From Charina bottae (lineage: Eukaryota; Chordata; Lepidosauria; Squamata; Charinaidae), in the NCBI GenBank assembly GCA_023362775.1, contig JALMGJ010000001.1:67583501-67647500 (forward strand): a DNA stretch of 64,000 nt, given 5' to 3'. Shown here one piece after another: positions 44,705 through 54,539 of this stretch. How positions within the stretch are numbered: position 1 is the first letter of the stretch; each line of letters begins with the position of its first letter. Below the pieces are notes generated by a model that saw only the letters and a list, made by a program, of their open reading frames with translations, was not told where the DNA came from and did no database searches. A program made the translations under genes and the position numbers.

Positions 44705-44870
44705 AGTATTACGTGCCATGCAATGAAGAGTGGGTGAAAAAAGGATTCTAGCCCAGTATGATCCCCAGGGGCATCCAAACTGGCAGATGGTGGTGATAAT
44801 AAAGAAGTTGAGATGGTAGCTGTGACCACATTATCGAAGCCCCACCCTTTTTTACATGTCTGAGTGCAGC
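44705..44870. repeat. Unclassified dispersed repeat (also 49,100-49,230 and 57,560-57,680)
   Basis: 'agatggtagctgtgacc' and 'gaagccccacccttttttac' appear here. The reverse-oriented relatives are 'ggatggggcttcaatcac' with 'gctaccatcttgac' at 49,143-49,185 and 'gggggcgggactttgcac' with 'caccatcttgac' at 57,620-57,660. Three copies of one unknown family, probably a DNA transposon. Confidence 0.55.
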
Positions 44871-44929
44871 AGACAAGATTCCTATAGAAATTGCAAATAG
44901 ACCAACAATGAGGCAGTCTATTTTTCTAA

Positions 44930-45185
44930 GATGCCTTGGGGCAAAGATGGCAGTCTGTAGCAGAGGAGCCTTTCAATAACAAAGAGGCCCATAAAGTGCC
45001 ATTTTTGTGGCAAGAATGGTCACTTAAAGAAAGACTGCTGGGCCAGGAAGGCTTCTTGCATTTTCAACCACAGATAAAAATTGCTCATCTTTCATATTAG
45101 ACAGTGGCTGTAACATGGACATGTTTAATGATGTTTCTCTCTTCATCGAATTGAACCCAATTGTATACGTGATTTGTATGTACAA
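44930..45185 (+). pseudogene. Ty1/copia-like gag zinc knuckle and protease scrap
   Basis: At 44,997-45,038 the plus strand encodes C-H-F-C-x4-H-x4-C, a retroviral-type zinc knuckle (CX2CX4HX4C). About 50 bp later, after a one-base shift, it encodes 'SFILDSGCNMDMFNDVSLF' (about 45,083-45,140), which resembles the LDSG(A/C) active site and following residues of copia-type proteases. No integrase or RT was found. A gypsy or other origin cannot be excluded from so little sequence. Confidence 0.6.
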
Positions 45186-45280
45186 AACTATTGTTTACTT
45201 ATAATGGTTTATAAGTAAAATGAGATGTTCTGTCATAAAGAACTACTATTGAAAAAGGCAGTAAGATGCAATACCCTACA

Positions 45281-45560
45281 ATTTATAACAGTGGTTTTCA
45301 ACCTTTTTCATCTCTTAGCACATATCTTATGGATGGGACTTCTGCATCATGAAACCAGAAGTCCCATGATGTTAGAGGGACTCAGGAGGAGAAATAGAGG
45401 TGGTCCAACCCTGGTGATGTCATGGAAGTGGGGTTCTGGCTGCGCAGCTGCACAGCACTTCCTGTCATTTACTTGTGGCTCACTGATGTGGCACACCTGT
45501 GGACCTTTCACAGCACACATATGTGCCGCAGCACAGTGGTTGAAAACTGCTGATTTATAA
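45281..45560. mobile_element. hAT mini-element C, 264 bp, 8-bp TSD
   Basis: Element 45,289-45,552 begins CAGTGGTTTTCAACC and ends GGTTGAAAACTGCTG; TSD ATTTATAA at 45,281-45,288 and 45,553-45,560. Non-coding. Confidence 0.92.
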
Positions 45561-46260
45561 CCATGATCTTTGACCATAATAACAACTTTGACCAACTGAG
45601 TTGGTCTCTATATTTGTGATGAAAAAACAGTCAATTTGAGCCAATATTAATCAACCTTGCTTACATTTCAAATATATGGTACATAGAGGAGACCTATGAA
45701 CATTGGCATGTATCCCTGAAAATGACCTATTCTTGTTCATATTTAAAATGAAAATTGTTGAATAGGGGATGTTAATATAACACTTTCCAACTTCTAATTT
45801 TGTCACTGAAGTTTTCCCCACTGACATAAGTATACAATTGCTTAGCCCATAATTCGCTGAGTTAAAGGAAGCAGTACTATTTATGGGTGAAGTAAAGGTT
45901 AAAGAAAACTTCATGGTGAAATAACATTACTAATTGTAATAATGGACACAGGAAGCAGCCAGTATTTCAAACTACAGTATGAGGATTGCACATTCACCAG
46001 CACTGTTACCTGTGAGATAATACTTTCCCTCCCAGAAAGAGCAAAGGAGTTGAGATAGTAATTCTAGCTCCAAATTGTTTTTGTTCCCCTTAGCAACTGA
46101 AAAGTAAATATATGCAGATCAGTATAAAAACTGTAAGGTAGCACTCTGGCCCATTCATTGCTGTTATTTTTAAAGCTTTTTTTTAAAATCTACATTTGTT
46201 TTTGTTCACAATTTTCCTTAACCAATGGAAATTTTCCATATAATGTTCAGTATTATTGTT
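45561..46260. other. No recognisable feature
   Basis: AT-rich; no motif recognised on either strand, no continuation of the copia-like text. Confidence 0.45.
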
Positions 46261-46317
46261 ACTGGTGTTACTATTACTATACTGTTCTTTCTTCCAAAGG
46301 ATCCGAAAGAGTTCATC

Positions 46318-46539
46318 AGAGAACACTAAAATCACAGAAAGAAATGACTTCCGACTTTAAACATCAAGGATATACAGTAATTTTCCATAATCATTTATTT
46401 CTGTAATTTATTCCAAAAAAAATGTTCTCTTGTGTTTTCACACTCTTTTAGTATTTTTTGTAGTTTTTTGTTTTTCTGTATCTTTTATCTTTTTCTGAAA
46501 TTTAATAAAGTTCTTTTAAAAAAGAGAACACTAAAATCA
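46318..46539 (+). mobile_element. Twin-primed L1-like insertion with 17-bp TSD
   Basis: Element 46,335-46,522, bordered by AGAGAACACTAAAATCA at 46,318-46,334 and 46,523-46,539. The right half ends 'tttaataaagttcttttaaa' with an A-tail, i.e. a sense 3' end. The left half ('gacttccgactttaaacatc') is in the opposite orientation to the related contiguous copy at 62,575-62,810. Inversion of the 5' part is the signature of twin priming. Confidence 0.88.
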
Positions 46540-48250
46540 ACCTTAAAACAGTAAAACCATGAGAGCAAGCAAGCAAGCAAGCAAAGCTTATGGCTATGAA
46601 CTTAAACAATAAATTGTCTAACTTACACACATTTTCCTTATTTCACTCACTGTTACATAATATTCTCAATTCAGAATTTTTACACATAAACTTTAAGCTT
46701 CCTCTTTTTCTTTACAATTTTCATAAATATACATTCATTTCCAGATACAGCTGTCATAAAGGACTGTTTGGATAAGTGCAGATTTTGGGCCAGAAAAAGG
46801 AAGCTGTTAGTAGACCCCATTCAGTGCTATGATCTGTCCCACAGCAGTCTCACAAATCCACTTCCACAGATACCCAGAGTAGATTTCCTTCATATCCCTA
46901 TTGAGATGGTCTGGGTTGACGAAGATGGATTTATGTTATGCTCTCATCTTCTGAAGGAACAAAACTTTATCCAAGATTATCCCTCATGTGATTTCAGAGA
47001 ATGATTGAAATGAAAGTTTTGTTGTGTCACAAGTGCTATGAGCTTTCTTCTCTTGGGATTTTTGGTGGAAACTGGAGCTGGCTTACATATTGTGGAAGAA
47101 ATGCTACCATTATTCCTGGCATGTTTAGAGGAAAAATTGTGGATAACCACTTCAAAAGTTCCTTGCTTTCATTTTCATTTTTCAAAATATGTATTATTCC
47201 CTTGGCATCAAATATGCAATGATTTCCCTCAAGTTTCCCAGGACTGTAAATTAAACATTCTAAACATAGTCTAGAGTAATACTGAAAGCCCTTTGATGTT
47301 AGCATAATTTTGAATAGCACACAACATGGCAAAGCTAAGCATATCATCCTCATTAACTAAAAACACACTGGAATGTAAGTTCCTACTATAGTACAGAATT
47401 TTTCATTTGTGCCTAAGAAAATAAGGTAGTTTGGCATCTAAAATACAGCAGCTAACCCATGGCTTGATCTCAAGGCCAAAATAAAATCAGTGATAAATCA
47501 TCTGTTGGGCTCTATCCTAAACTACTTTAAAAAAATAGTAAACATTCTGCTTCTAACTATAAAGAGCCTCTTTGGTATCTGAGTACGCCATGTGCATTGC
47601 ACTGATTCACATAGTAGAAGAGGCTTTACACTCATTTCCAAACCACAAAAATATATGCAAAGTTCACTGTGACACATTATCAGGAATGCCTCCAGTGTTT
47701 GGGTGGGGGAAGGGCTTGGCAACATAACCATCAATGAGTCCTTTTTCCCTGAAGGGAAACCTTAACCCTCTTGACCTCTTCCTCTGTGCCAAATCTACTG
47801 AGCACCCGAAACTAGAGGTGAATTGCTTCTTAACATTGGTCCTGTCATTGCTCCCTCATTCAACAGAGCCAAAATGTGGAGAAAGAAAACCAAGGATGGG
47901 ACACCCCAGGCATTGACCTGGCTCCTTTATGGGAGTATAGGCTTTTTATGGTAAAGAACAAAACAATTTGGTCTTTATTGGATCCAGTGAACTTCCAGAT
48001 TTTTTTATTATATAGTAAATATCAAATTAAGCAGTATCTTTCACATGAAAGATTATGACTGAATTGCAATGTTTCTTAACAATCTGAACATTAGCTCTTT
48101 TTATATAATATTTAAAAACTGACATTTTCATTTTGTATCATCCTTATTGCAGAATCCAATAAAGGGTTACACAAATGGAAGGGCCACTGTGTTCACTGGA
48201 ACTTACCCTCAGCAATACAGGACTAAAACCTTACAGTGTAATTTGTACGT
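46540..48250. other. No recognisable gene
   Basis: Contains a short (AAGC)n run near 46,563-46,583. Open frames at 46,768-47,274 overlap in two phases and have no family motif; they are not supported as coding. Confidence 0.45.
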
Positions 48251-48254
48251 GCCT

Positions 48255-48616
48255 AATTAAGAGTAAGGGGTGTGGTGGCTCAGCGGGTAAGATGCCAGGC
48301 TTGTCGATTGGAAGATCGCAAGTTCGGAGGTTCGAATCCCTAGCCCTGCGTGCGGAGTGAGCTCCCGCACTAGCTCCAGCTCTTGCCAACCTAGCAATTC
48401 GAAAGCATGCAAATGCAAGTAGATGAATAGGTACCACTTCGGTGGGTAGGTAACAGTGTTCCACGCGCGTCATGCAGCCACATAACCGTGGAAGCGTCTT
48501 CGGACAACGTTGGCTCTTCGGCTAACAAACGGAGATGAGCACCGGCCCCTAGAGTCGGACACGACTGCACAAATGTGCGGGGGGAACCTTTACCTTTTTT
48601 TTAAATTAAGAGTAAG
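48255..48616 (+). mobile_element. Sauria-type SINE with 13-bp TSD
   Basis: SINE proper 48,268-48,603; TSD AATTAAGAGTAAG at 48,255-48,267 and 48,604-48,616. Box A 'gtggctcagcgggtaaga' (about 48,272) and box B 'ggttcgaatcc' (about 48,328) are intact. Tail 'agagtcggacacgactgc' then 'aacctttacc' and a T-run. It is the best-preserved of the three copies. Confidence 0.95.
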
Positions 48617-48831
48617 TCCTATTCTTCCCAACAGGTTTATATCTGGGTAAGATTCAATTGGATTCCAGTCTAAATTTATCAACTTCATTGTGGTCCCTAA
48701 TTTTGCTCTTTTCTTTTCAAACCTCATTATCTGACCCATCATAAAATAAAAACAAAGGAGGACTCCATAATGAAGTATCTGCTTTGTAAATGTATTTGAC
48801 TTCAGTTGGAAGACCTAGAGTGATAAATGAC

Positions 48832-49030
48832 TACTAACACTACTTTTATTATAGGTTACAATAACAAAATCTTGCAAGTCTGAATGCACCTCCCCCCTCC
48901 CAGCCTTTATCTACAAGAGAACTAGGGAGGGTCAAGTCTGACACGTTTTCTCAAATTACATTTCTGGTTTGGACACAGATTTCTTCCTCCTGTTCCTCAA
49001 CATTATTCTAACAGCCCATTATCTAGATGC
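48832..49030. repeat. Unclassified dispersed repeat, copy B
   Basis: Diverged copy of 4,672-4,900 ('caagtctgaatgcacctccc', 'gagaactagggagggtca', 'ttctaacagcccatta'). Confidence 0.6.
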
Positions 49031-49230
49031 AAAGGCATTAGGGGTGGGGGGAATCAGAACAGTTAAGATAGAGTCCACAACCATGCAATTGAAGATCCAC
49101 ATCTTTCATAAGCAATGGACATAATGCATGTAAAAAAAAAAAAGGATGGGGCTTCAATCACATGGTTGCTGCTACCATCTTGACTTTTTTGAACCCCTGA
49201 GGATGCCTTGGGCATCCGTGTGATTGGTAC

Positions 49231-50920
49231 CATGTTTAGGAAGGATAGCATAGATGATACTAGGATAGATGGGCAATTGTTGCTATTCAGTGTAAGGCAG
49301 CATAATTTATTTAAAACTGGGGATATATTTTGAAATGTGTTTTCTTTTGGATCATGCTACGAAAATCCTAAAATGCTTTGGATTGGTACATTTAAAAGCC
49401 AAACAGTATTATGCTCTGCCTATAATCCCTTCTTTTATATATTTTATCCTGCTTCAGTGGCAAATAAAATTAAATAATAATTCCTAATCTTGTGTCCTAA
49501 GAGCATACTGTTGGTGTGCAATAAGAAATAAAATCAATTTTAAAAAAATCTGTGAACCCAAAGGACACACATATATGTTATAAGTGGCTGGTTGAAAAAC
49601 TGACAAGGTTATGTTTGCGTAAGTCTTCATATAATTAGTTCCAAACTCATGCATTTAGGATCAGGGCAAAAGATTCATAATTACATATCTTCTTGTTTTG
49701 TCTACAAAACAAATACTTTTTTTTTTGTAAAATCATCAATAAAAACTTATTTAACCGATGTCCAGGAGCTAGTGCCACTGTGGGACAGTGATCCATCAAG
49801 AACAATTTAACAATTGTTCCATCAAGAACAATTTAATAATTTAATTAGACTGAGCAACATTCTCAATATTTTTTGATTGTGATAGTTTTCCTTGATGCCT
49901 CCACTTCAAATCCTCTACACCATTTCCATGACTCTCATGGAGACCTTTGTGACATGATTTGCTACTTGTAACTGGTTTTTTTTAAATCAAACCGCTGTTT
50001 TAGTAAGGCCAGAGCTTGGCCTGGCTTTAAAACAATGTCCTCTTTCTAGCTGGTCTCAAGAATGTTCAACATGCCAATTAATAAAAGAAAGTGGGTCATG
50101 TCTACACTGGAAAACTGAGGACACTCCTATTACTGAGAGGGAAACAAATGGAAAAGCCAGTATTTAGAATGTCACTTTAAATTCACCCATTAAATATAGA
50201 TGATCCTCCCTACGTATTAATCAGTGGATTATGTTTGACAGAAGCTTTAGCTACAATCAATTTGTTGGTCTTTAAGGTGCCACAAGACTCCGTGCTTTTG
50301 CTTCAAGGGAATAATAAGTTATGCTTCAGGAAATGATTAATAGTGTGCTGTATTCATGCGTGCTGTGTATTTTCAGCAAGTCTGAAGAAAAAAAAAAAGA
50401 TCAAACTGTAATATTTAAGGGAGAACTCCAGGATTAAAGTATTGTCTTCCACAAGAATCTGCCAATTTCAAATGTTTAGTCCATCAAAGTAGGCCATGAT
50501 GAGATCCATTTCATTTAGAGGAGCTTTCAAATGTTGCCTTAGGCAAGATTTGCTCCTTCTGCTTGAAAAAGTAAATCCATTGCCTTTATCAGTTGATTGA
50601 TTTAATTCATAATATTGGCTGGGACTATTTTTCAGAACAACAAGCTTACAATGTACTAAAAGTACATTCTCTTCGATTGGTACTAAAAGTAACCTGCTAT
50701 ATTTCCAAATTCTCCTTCAGATTCAGTAGACCTGGAGAGATCTGCTCCATTCCTGAGAAGGATTCTTAGAGAGAAGTTATGGTTTTTCCATCTTGAAAAA
50801 GTGCTCCGAAAAAATTTGCAACAACTGAGGGCACCTCCATACTGTCTGGTTGCCTTGTCATCAGTATAAGCCACCAAGTGTTTCTAGAAAGCAGCACAGA
50901 TATTATCATCTTCTAGTTTC
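49231..50920. other. No recognisable gene
   Basis: AT-rich. A short direct repeat 'ccatcaagaacaattta' occurs twice at 49,795-49,845. No supported ORF or element. Confidence 0.45.
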
Positions 50921-51042
50921 CTCTAGACCAGTGTTTCTCAACCTTAGCAACTTTAAGGTGTGTGGACTTCAATTCCCAGAATTCCCCAAATTGAAGTCTG
51001 CACGTCCTAAAGTTGCCAAGGTTGAGAAACACTGCTCTAGAC
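50921..51042. mobile_element. Hairpin hAT mini-element D, 106 bp, 8-bp TSD
   Basis: Element 50,929-51,034, CAGTGTTTCTCAACC...GGTTGAGAAACACTG, TSD CTCTAGAC at 50,921-50,928 and 51,035-51,042. Nearly palindromic over its whole length. Confidence 0.94.
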
Positions 51043-51190
51043 CACAGCAAATGTGACCTTTACTCATATATTCCTGGTTTAAGTCCAAAATAACATTTTC
51101 AGGCTTATGCAAACTCAGGCATTACTGCTCAGTTTCCCTGCCACACTTTTGTCTGTAGCTTGAATCATGTCAACTGGATTTCTATTTTCT

Positions 51191-51242
51191 TAATGGAAAC
51201 GTTTCGCTCCTTATCCAAGGGGCTTCTTCAGTCTGAGCAAAG
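51191..51242 (-). ncRNA. Hammerhead-ribozyme-like motif, left (inverted) PLE arm
   Basis: On the minus strand CUGAAGA (complement of 51,225-51,231) and GAAAC (complement of 51,201-51,205) flank a GC-rich stem (GCCCCUU/AAGGAGC) with a short loop. This is the order of a hammerhead core, followed by GUU as a possible cleavage triplet. One extra base follows CUGANGA before the stem, so activity is unproven. Confidence 0.6.
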
Positions 51243-51520
51243 TTGGTAAGGGAATCCTAAATATGTTCCTAGGTAGCTGTGTGACCTTACACCTGGGGCT
51301 AGGTCATGGTTATATTGAGATGTAATTTTTAAGTCCTTTTATCATCTAATGGAGGGTCGTTAAAAACACCATGCTGCTGTTGAGCTTCTGAAATGGTCTT
51401 AATCTTTGGTGAAGGCCCAATTTGGATATCCACAGGCCTTCAGGGCTGTTCTCAGGTGCTGATTTTCATTCTTTTTGGAATCTGAAGGCCTGTGGATATC
51501 CAAATTGGGCCTTCACCAAA

Positions 51521-52135
51521 TCTAAATCTACCAGACCTAAAACAGCGACAGATAGGGCTGAGACTCAGAGTAAACGAAAGAACCTGGTCATTCCCTACAT
51601 GGCTGGCGTGTCTGAAAAGATAAAACGGATATTTGGCAAACACCACATACCTGTATATTTCAAACCCACCAACACACTGAGACAGAGGCTTGTACACCCC
51701 AAAGATCAAACTCCAAAACATAAGAAAAGCAATGTAGTTTATGCAATCCAGTGCAGTGAGGAGTGCTCTGAACTCTACATTGGAGAAACCAAACAACCTA
51801 TGTACAGGAGGATGGCACAACACAGGAGAAATAACACCACAGGACCAGAGTCAGCAGTTTATCTTCATCTAAAAGAAAAAGGACACTCATTTGAGGACAT
51901 TAATGTTCACATTTTAGACAGAGAAGATAGGTGGTTTGAGAGAGGGGTCAAGGAATCCATTTATGCCAACTTGGAAAATCCTTCCTTGAATAGAGGTGGG
52001 GGCCTCAGGCACAAACTCTCCCCCATCTTCCTCCCCGTGTTGTCTTCTGTGCCTAGGAAGATTAAGACCATTTCAGAAGCTCAACAGCAGCATGGTGTTT
52101 TTAACGACCCTCCATTAGATGATAAAAGGACTTAA
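51521..52135 (+). CDS. PLE GIY-YIG endonuclease and preceding linker (5'-truncated ORF, intact frame)
   Basis: The open frame enters from the inverted-repeat side and runs to TAA at 52,133. After a basic stretch it has 'VIPYMAGVSEKIKRIFGKHH' (the RT-to-endonuclease linker of PLEs). The GIY-YIG domain follows with 'VVYAIQC', 'ELYIGETK', the catalytic-type Arg in 'MYRRMAQH' and Glu in 'VKESIYANLE'. This nuclease nicks DNA for target-primed reverse transcription. RT and N-terminus are absent, and the first 30 codons of the frame read through inverted-repeat DNA, so the true start is not present. The endonuclease region itself has no stops. Confidence 0.85.
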   Translation, partial: SKSTRPKTATDRAETQSKRKNLVIPYMAGVSEKIKRIFGKHHIPVYFKPTNTLRQRLVHPKDQTPKHKKSNVVYAIQCSEECSELYIGETKQPMYRRMAQHRRNNTTGPESAVYLHLKEKGHSFEDINVHILDREDRWFERGVKESIYANLENPSLNRGGGLRHKLSPIFLPVLSSVPRKIKTISEAQQQHGVFNDPPLDDKRT

Positions 52136-52224
52136 AAATTACATCTCAATATAACCATGACCTAGCCCCAGGTGTAAGGTCACACAGCTACCTAGGAACA
52201 TATTTAGGATTCCCTTACCAACTT

Positions 52225-52276
52225 TGCTCAGACTGAAGAAGCCCCTTGGATAAGGAGCGAAACGTTTCCATTAAGA
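52225..52276 (+). ncRNA. Hammerhead-ribozyme-like motif, right PLE arm
   Basis: CTGAAGA at 52,233-52,239, stem GCCCCTT...AAGGAGC, GAAAC at 52,259-52,263, then GTT. It mirrors the left-arm copy. PLEs are known to carry minimal hammerheads with a two-base-pair stem III in their terminal repeats; helix I pairing here is weak. Confidence 0.6.
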
Positions 52277-52395
52277 AAATAGAAATCCAGTTGACATGAT
52301 TCAAGCTACAGACAATTCCACCTGGATGACTGAGAACCTTCATAGACATCCTGCCACACTTTATTTTCTTCTAGGCACCCTGGTGCACATTGATT

Positions 52396-52537
52396 GGCTA
52401 TTCCAGTGTTTCTCAACCTCAGCAACTTTAAGATGTGTGGACTTCAACTTCCAGAATTCCCCAGCTGGCTGGGGAATTCTGGGAGTTGAAGTCCACACAT
52501 CTTAAAGTTGCTGAGGTTGAGAAACACTCGGCTATTC
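52396..52537. mobile_element. Hairpin hAT mini-element E, 126 bp, 8-bp TSD
   Basis: Element 52,404-52,529, TSD GGCTATTC at 52,396-52,403 and 52,530-52,537. Arms around 'ccccagctggctgggg' are near-perfect complements. It lies 34 bp beyond the PLE TSD. Confidence 0.94.
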
Positions 52538-53397
52538 AGCAGTCCCATAAATGTCCCCTCATCTCATTTTCCCAGCCTTTCCTCAAGAAGGTCTGCTGCA
52601 GCTTCCATTATGGCAAGTTGTTCTCAGTGGGAGAGTGGATCTAAAACTTGCTTGACGTGCAGAACATCCCTGTGCAGCAGAAAAAATATTATTACTGTGG
52701 GTTTTTTCCTGAGCTACCTGCTGCTTTCTTTGCCTTCCCCCCCCCCCCACTGCCCCCAAGGGAGCTGACTCTTCTACCTCAGGTGACTGGAAAAATGATG
52801 AAACAGTATACCAGTGGACTTATTTTTTTACAAAAAAACTTTAGCAGAGAAGGAGGTAGCTCAGGGAAAGAAAAATAGCATTTTTAAAATAAAAACATTT
52901 CTGCTAGCTTTCAAATCAGAATTTTGAATTCAGAAACAACTGTATTCTGGTCTCCTAGATTTGGATAGTGGGATTTCAGTAATTCACATTAAAAAGTGAG
53001 CCAAATGTATAATTTTCCATTTCCATTTGAGTGCCAACATTGTCTGAGCTGTACCTGATGGCAGAAGGTAGAACAACTGAGGAAAAATTTTCTGAACAGG
53101 CAAGACTCCTATTGCATCCATTTTGTGAGTGTGCCCACCCCATGCTCTCAGAAATCTAAAGGCATCCTCAGCCCCCAAAGGTTGCCTGCTCCAAGCTGAC
53201 AAATGTTTTTAAAAATGGTCAATACTCAGATAGCATTATATGTGCATCTGTGTATTTATAGTTATATCTAATATATTTTCCCCACATGGGCAGAAAAGTA
53301 GGATATTCAGACTGTAAAAACAAATAAGATATATTGATATATTTTATATATTTGTGCAGGTATAAAAACTTTGTTGTTGTTATAAATGCTGACATTT

Positions 53398-54536
53398 TAA
53401 GAAGTCGTTGTTTATTCGTTCAGCCGCTTCCGACTCTTCGTGACTTCATGGACCAGCCCACGCCAGAGCTTCCTGTCGGCCGTCACCATCCCCAGCTCCC
53501 CCATGGTTGAGTCCGTCACCTCCAGAATACCATCCATCCATCTTGCCCTTGGTCGGCCCCTCTTCCTTTTGCCTTCCACCTTCCCTAGCATCAGCTTCTT
53601 CTCCAGGGTATCCTGTCTTCTCATTATGTGGCCAAGATCTTGAGCATTACCTTACTGGCATGTGAAATAAGTGCCACTGTTCGATAGTTTGAACATTCTT
53701 TAGTGTTTCCCTTTTTTGGTATGGGGATATAAGTTGATTTTTTCCAATCTGATGGCCATTCTTGTTTTTTCCAAATTTGCTGGCATATGGCATGCATCAC
53801 CTTGACAGCATCATCTTGCAAGATTTTAAACAGTTCAGCTGGGATACCGTCGTCTCCTGCTGCCTTGTTATTAGCAATGCTTCTTAAGGCCCATTCAACC
53901 TCACTCTTCAGGATGTCTGGCTCTAACTCACTGACCTCACCATCAAAGCTATCTCCAATATTATTATCCTTCCTATACAGATCTTCCGTATATTCTTGCC
54001 ACCTTTTCTTGATCTCTTCTGCTTCTGTTAGGTCCTTGCCATCTTTGTTTTTGATCATACCCATTTTTGCCTGGAATTTACCTCCGATGTTTCTAATTTT
54101 CTGGAAGAGGTCTCTTGTCCTTCCGATTCTATTGTCTTCTTCCACTTCTGCACATTGCTTGTTTAAAAATAATTCCTTATCTCTTCTGGCTAACCTCTGG
54201 AATTTTGCATTTAATTGGGCATATCTCCCCCTATCACTGTTGCCTTTTGCTTTCCTTCTTTCTTGGGCTACTTCCAGTATCTCAGCAGACAGCCATCTTG
54301 CCTTCTTGGTTTTCTTTTTCTTTGGGACGTTTTTTGTTGCCGCCTCGTGAACAATGTTGCGAACTTCTGTCCATGGTTCTTCATTACCTTCCCCAGGGAT
54401 CGTATTTAGTCTGACCTCTCTGCCACGACCTTCCCGTCTTGGGTGTCCCTTCACGGTTTAGCTCATGGTTTCATTGAGGTGCTCAAGCTCCAGCACCACG
54501 ACAAGGTAACTATCTCCTTTGCTGGAGTAAGAAGTC
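53398..54536 (-). mobile_element. Internally deleted RTE/BovB-related LINE with both ends
   Basis: Element about 53,407-54,527 on the minus strand, with a possible 9-bp TSD TAAGAAGTC at 53,398-53,406 and 54,528-54,536. The 5' end ('ttaccttgtcgtggtgctgg' then 'cctcaatgaaac', minus strand) parallels the BovB start ('ctgccttgtcgtggcgaagg', 'actcaatgaa'). The 3' end has 'tcacgaagagtcgg' and 'aataaacaac'. At ~1.1 kb it has lost the endonuclease and the catalytic RT palm. Confidence 0.82.
53412..54454 (-). pseudogene. RTE ORF2 remnants (linker plus RT fingers, joined to C-terminus)
   Basis: On the minus strand 54,454 to 53,624 encodes the region between endonuclease and RT and the RT fingers ('KKRWQEYTEDLYRK', 'ALRSIANNKAAGDDGIPAEL', 'PIPKKGNTKECSNYRT'). 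At 53,624 'VMLKIL' is joined directly to 'HIMRRQDTLEKKLML', which belongs near the C-terminus in BovB. The YADD block is thus deleted. BovB at 34 kb has CTCAAA at both corresponding places (36,297 and 37,298 regions), so deletion by short homology is plausible. Confidence 0.85.
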
Positions 54537-54539
54537 ATA

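Larger units (their letters stand above)
51137..52362 (+). mobile_element. Snapback Penelope-like element with 13-bp TSD
   Basis: Bordered by CCTGCCACACTTT at 51,137-51,149 and 52,350-52,362. The left part (about 51,151-51,406) is the exact-order inverted copy of the right end (about 52,058-52,313). It is followed by a 39-bp inverted match of 51,405-51,443 with 51,482-51,520. The inverted left arm therefore lacks the 51,521-52,057 segment that encodes the endonuclease. A 36-bp tail (52,314-52,349) exists only on the right. Inverted terminal copies and GIY-YIG endonuclease are the marks of PLEs. Confidence 0.9.

Noticed and set aside
46768..47274. Overlapping open frames that might be an exon
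   Set aside because: No recognisable domain, frames overlap in two phases and codon use looks like noncoding AT-rich DNA.
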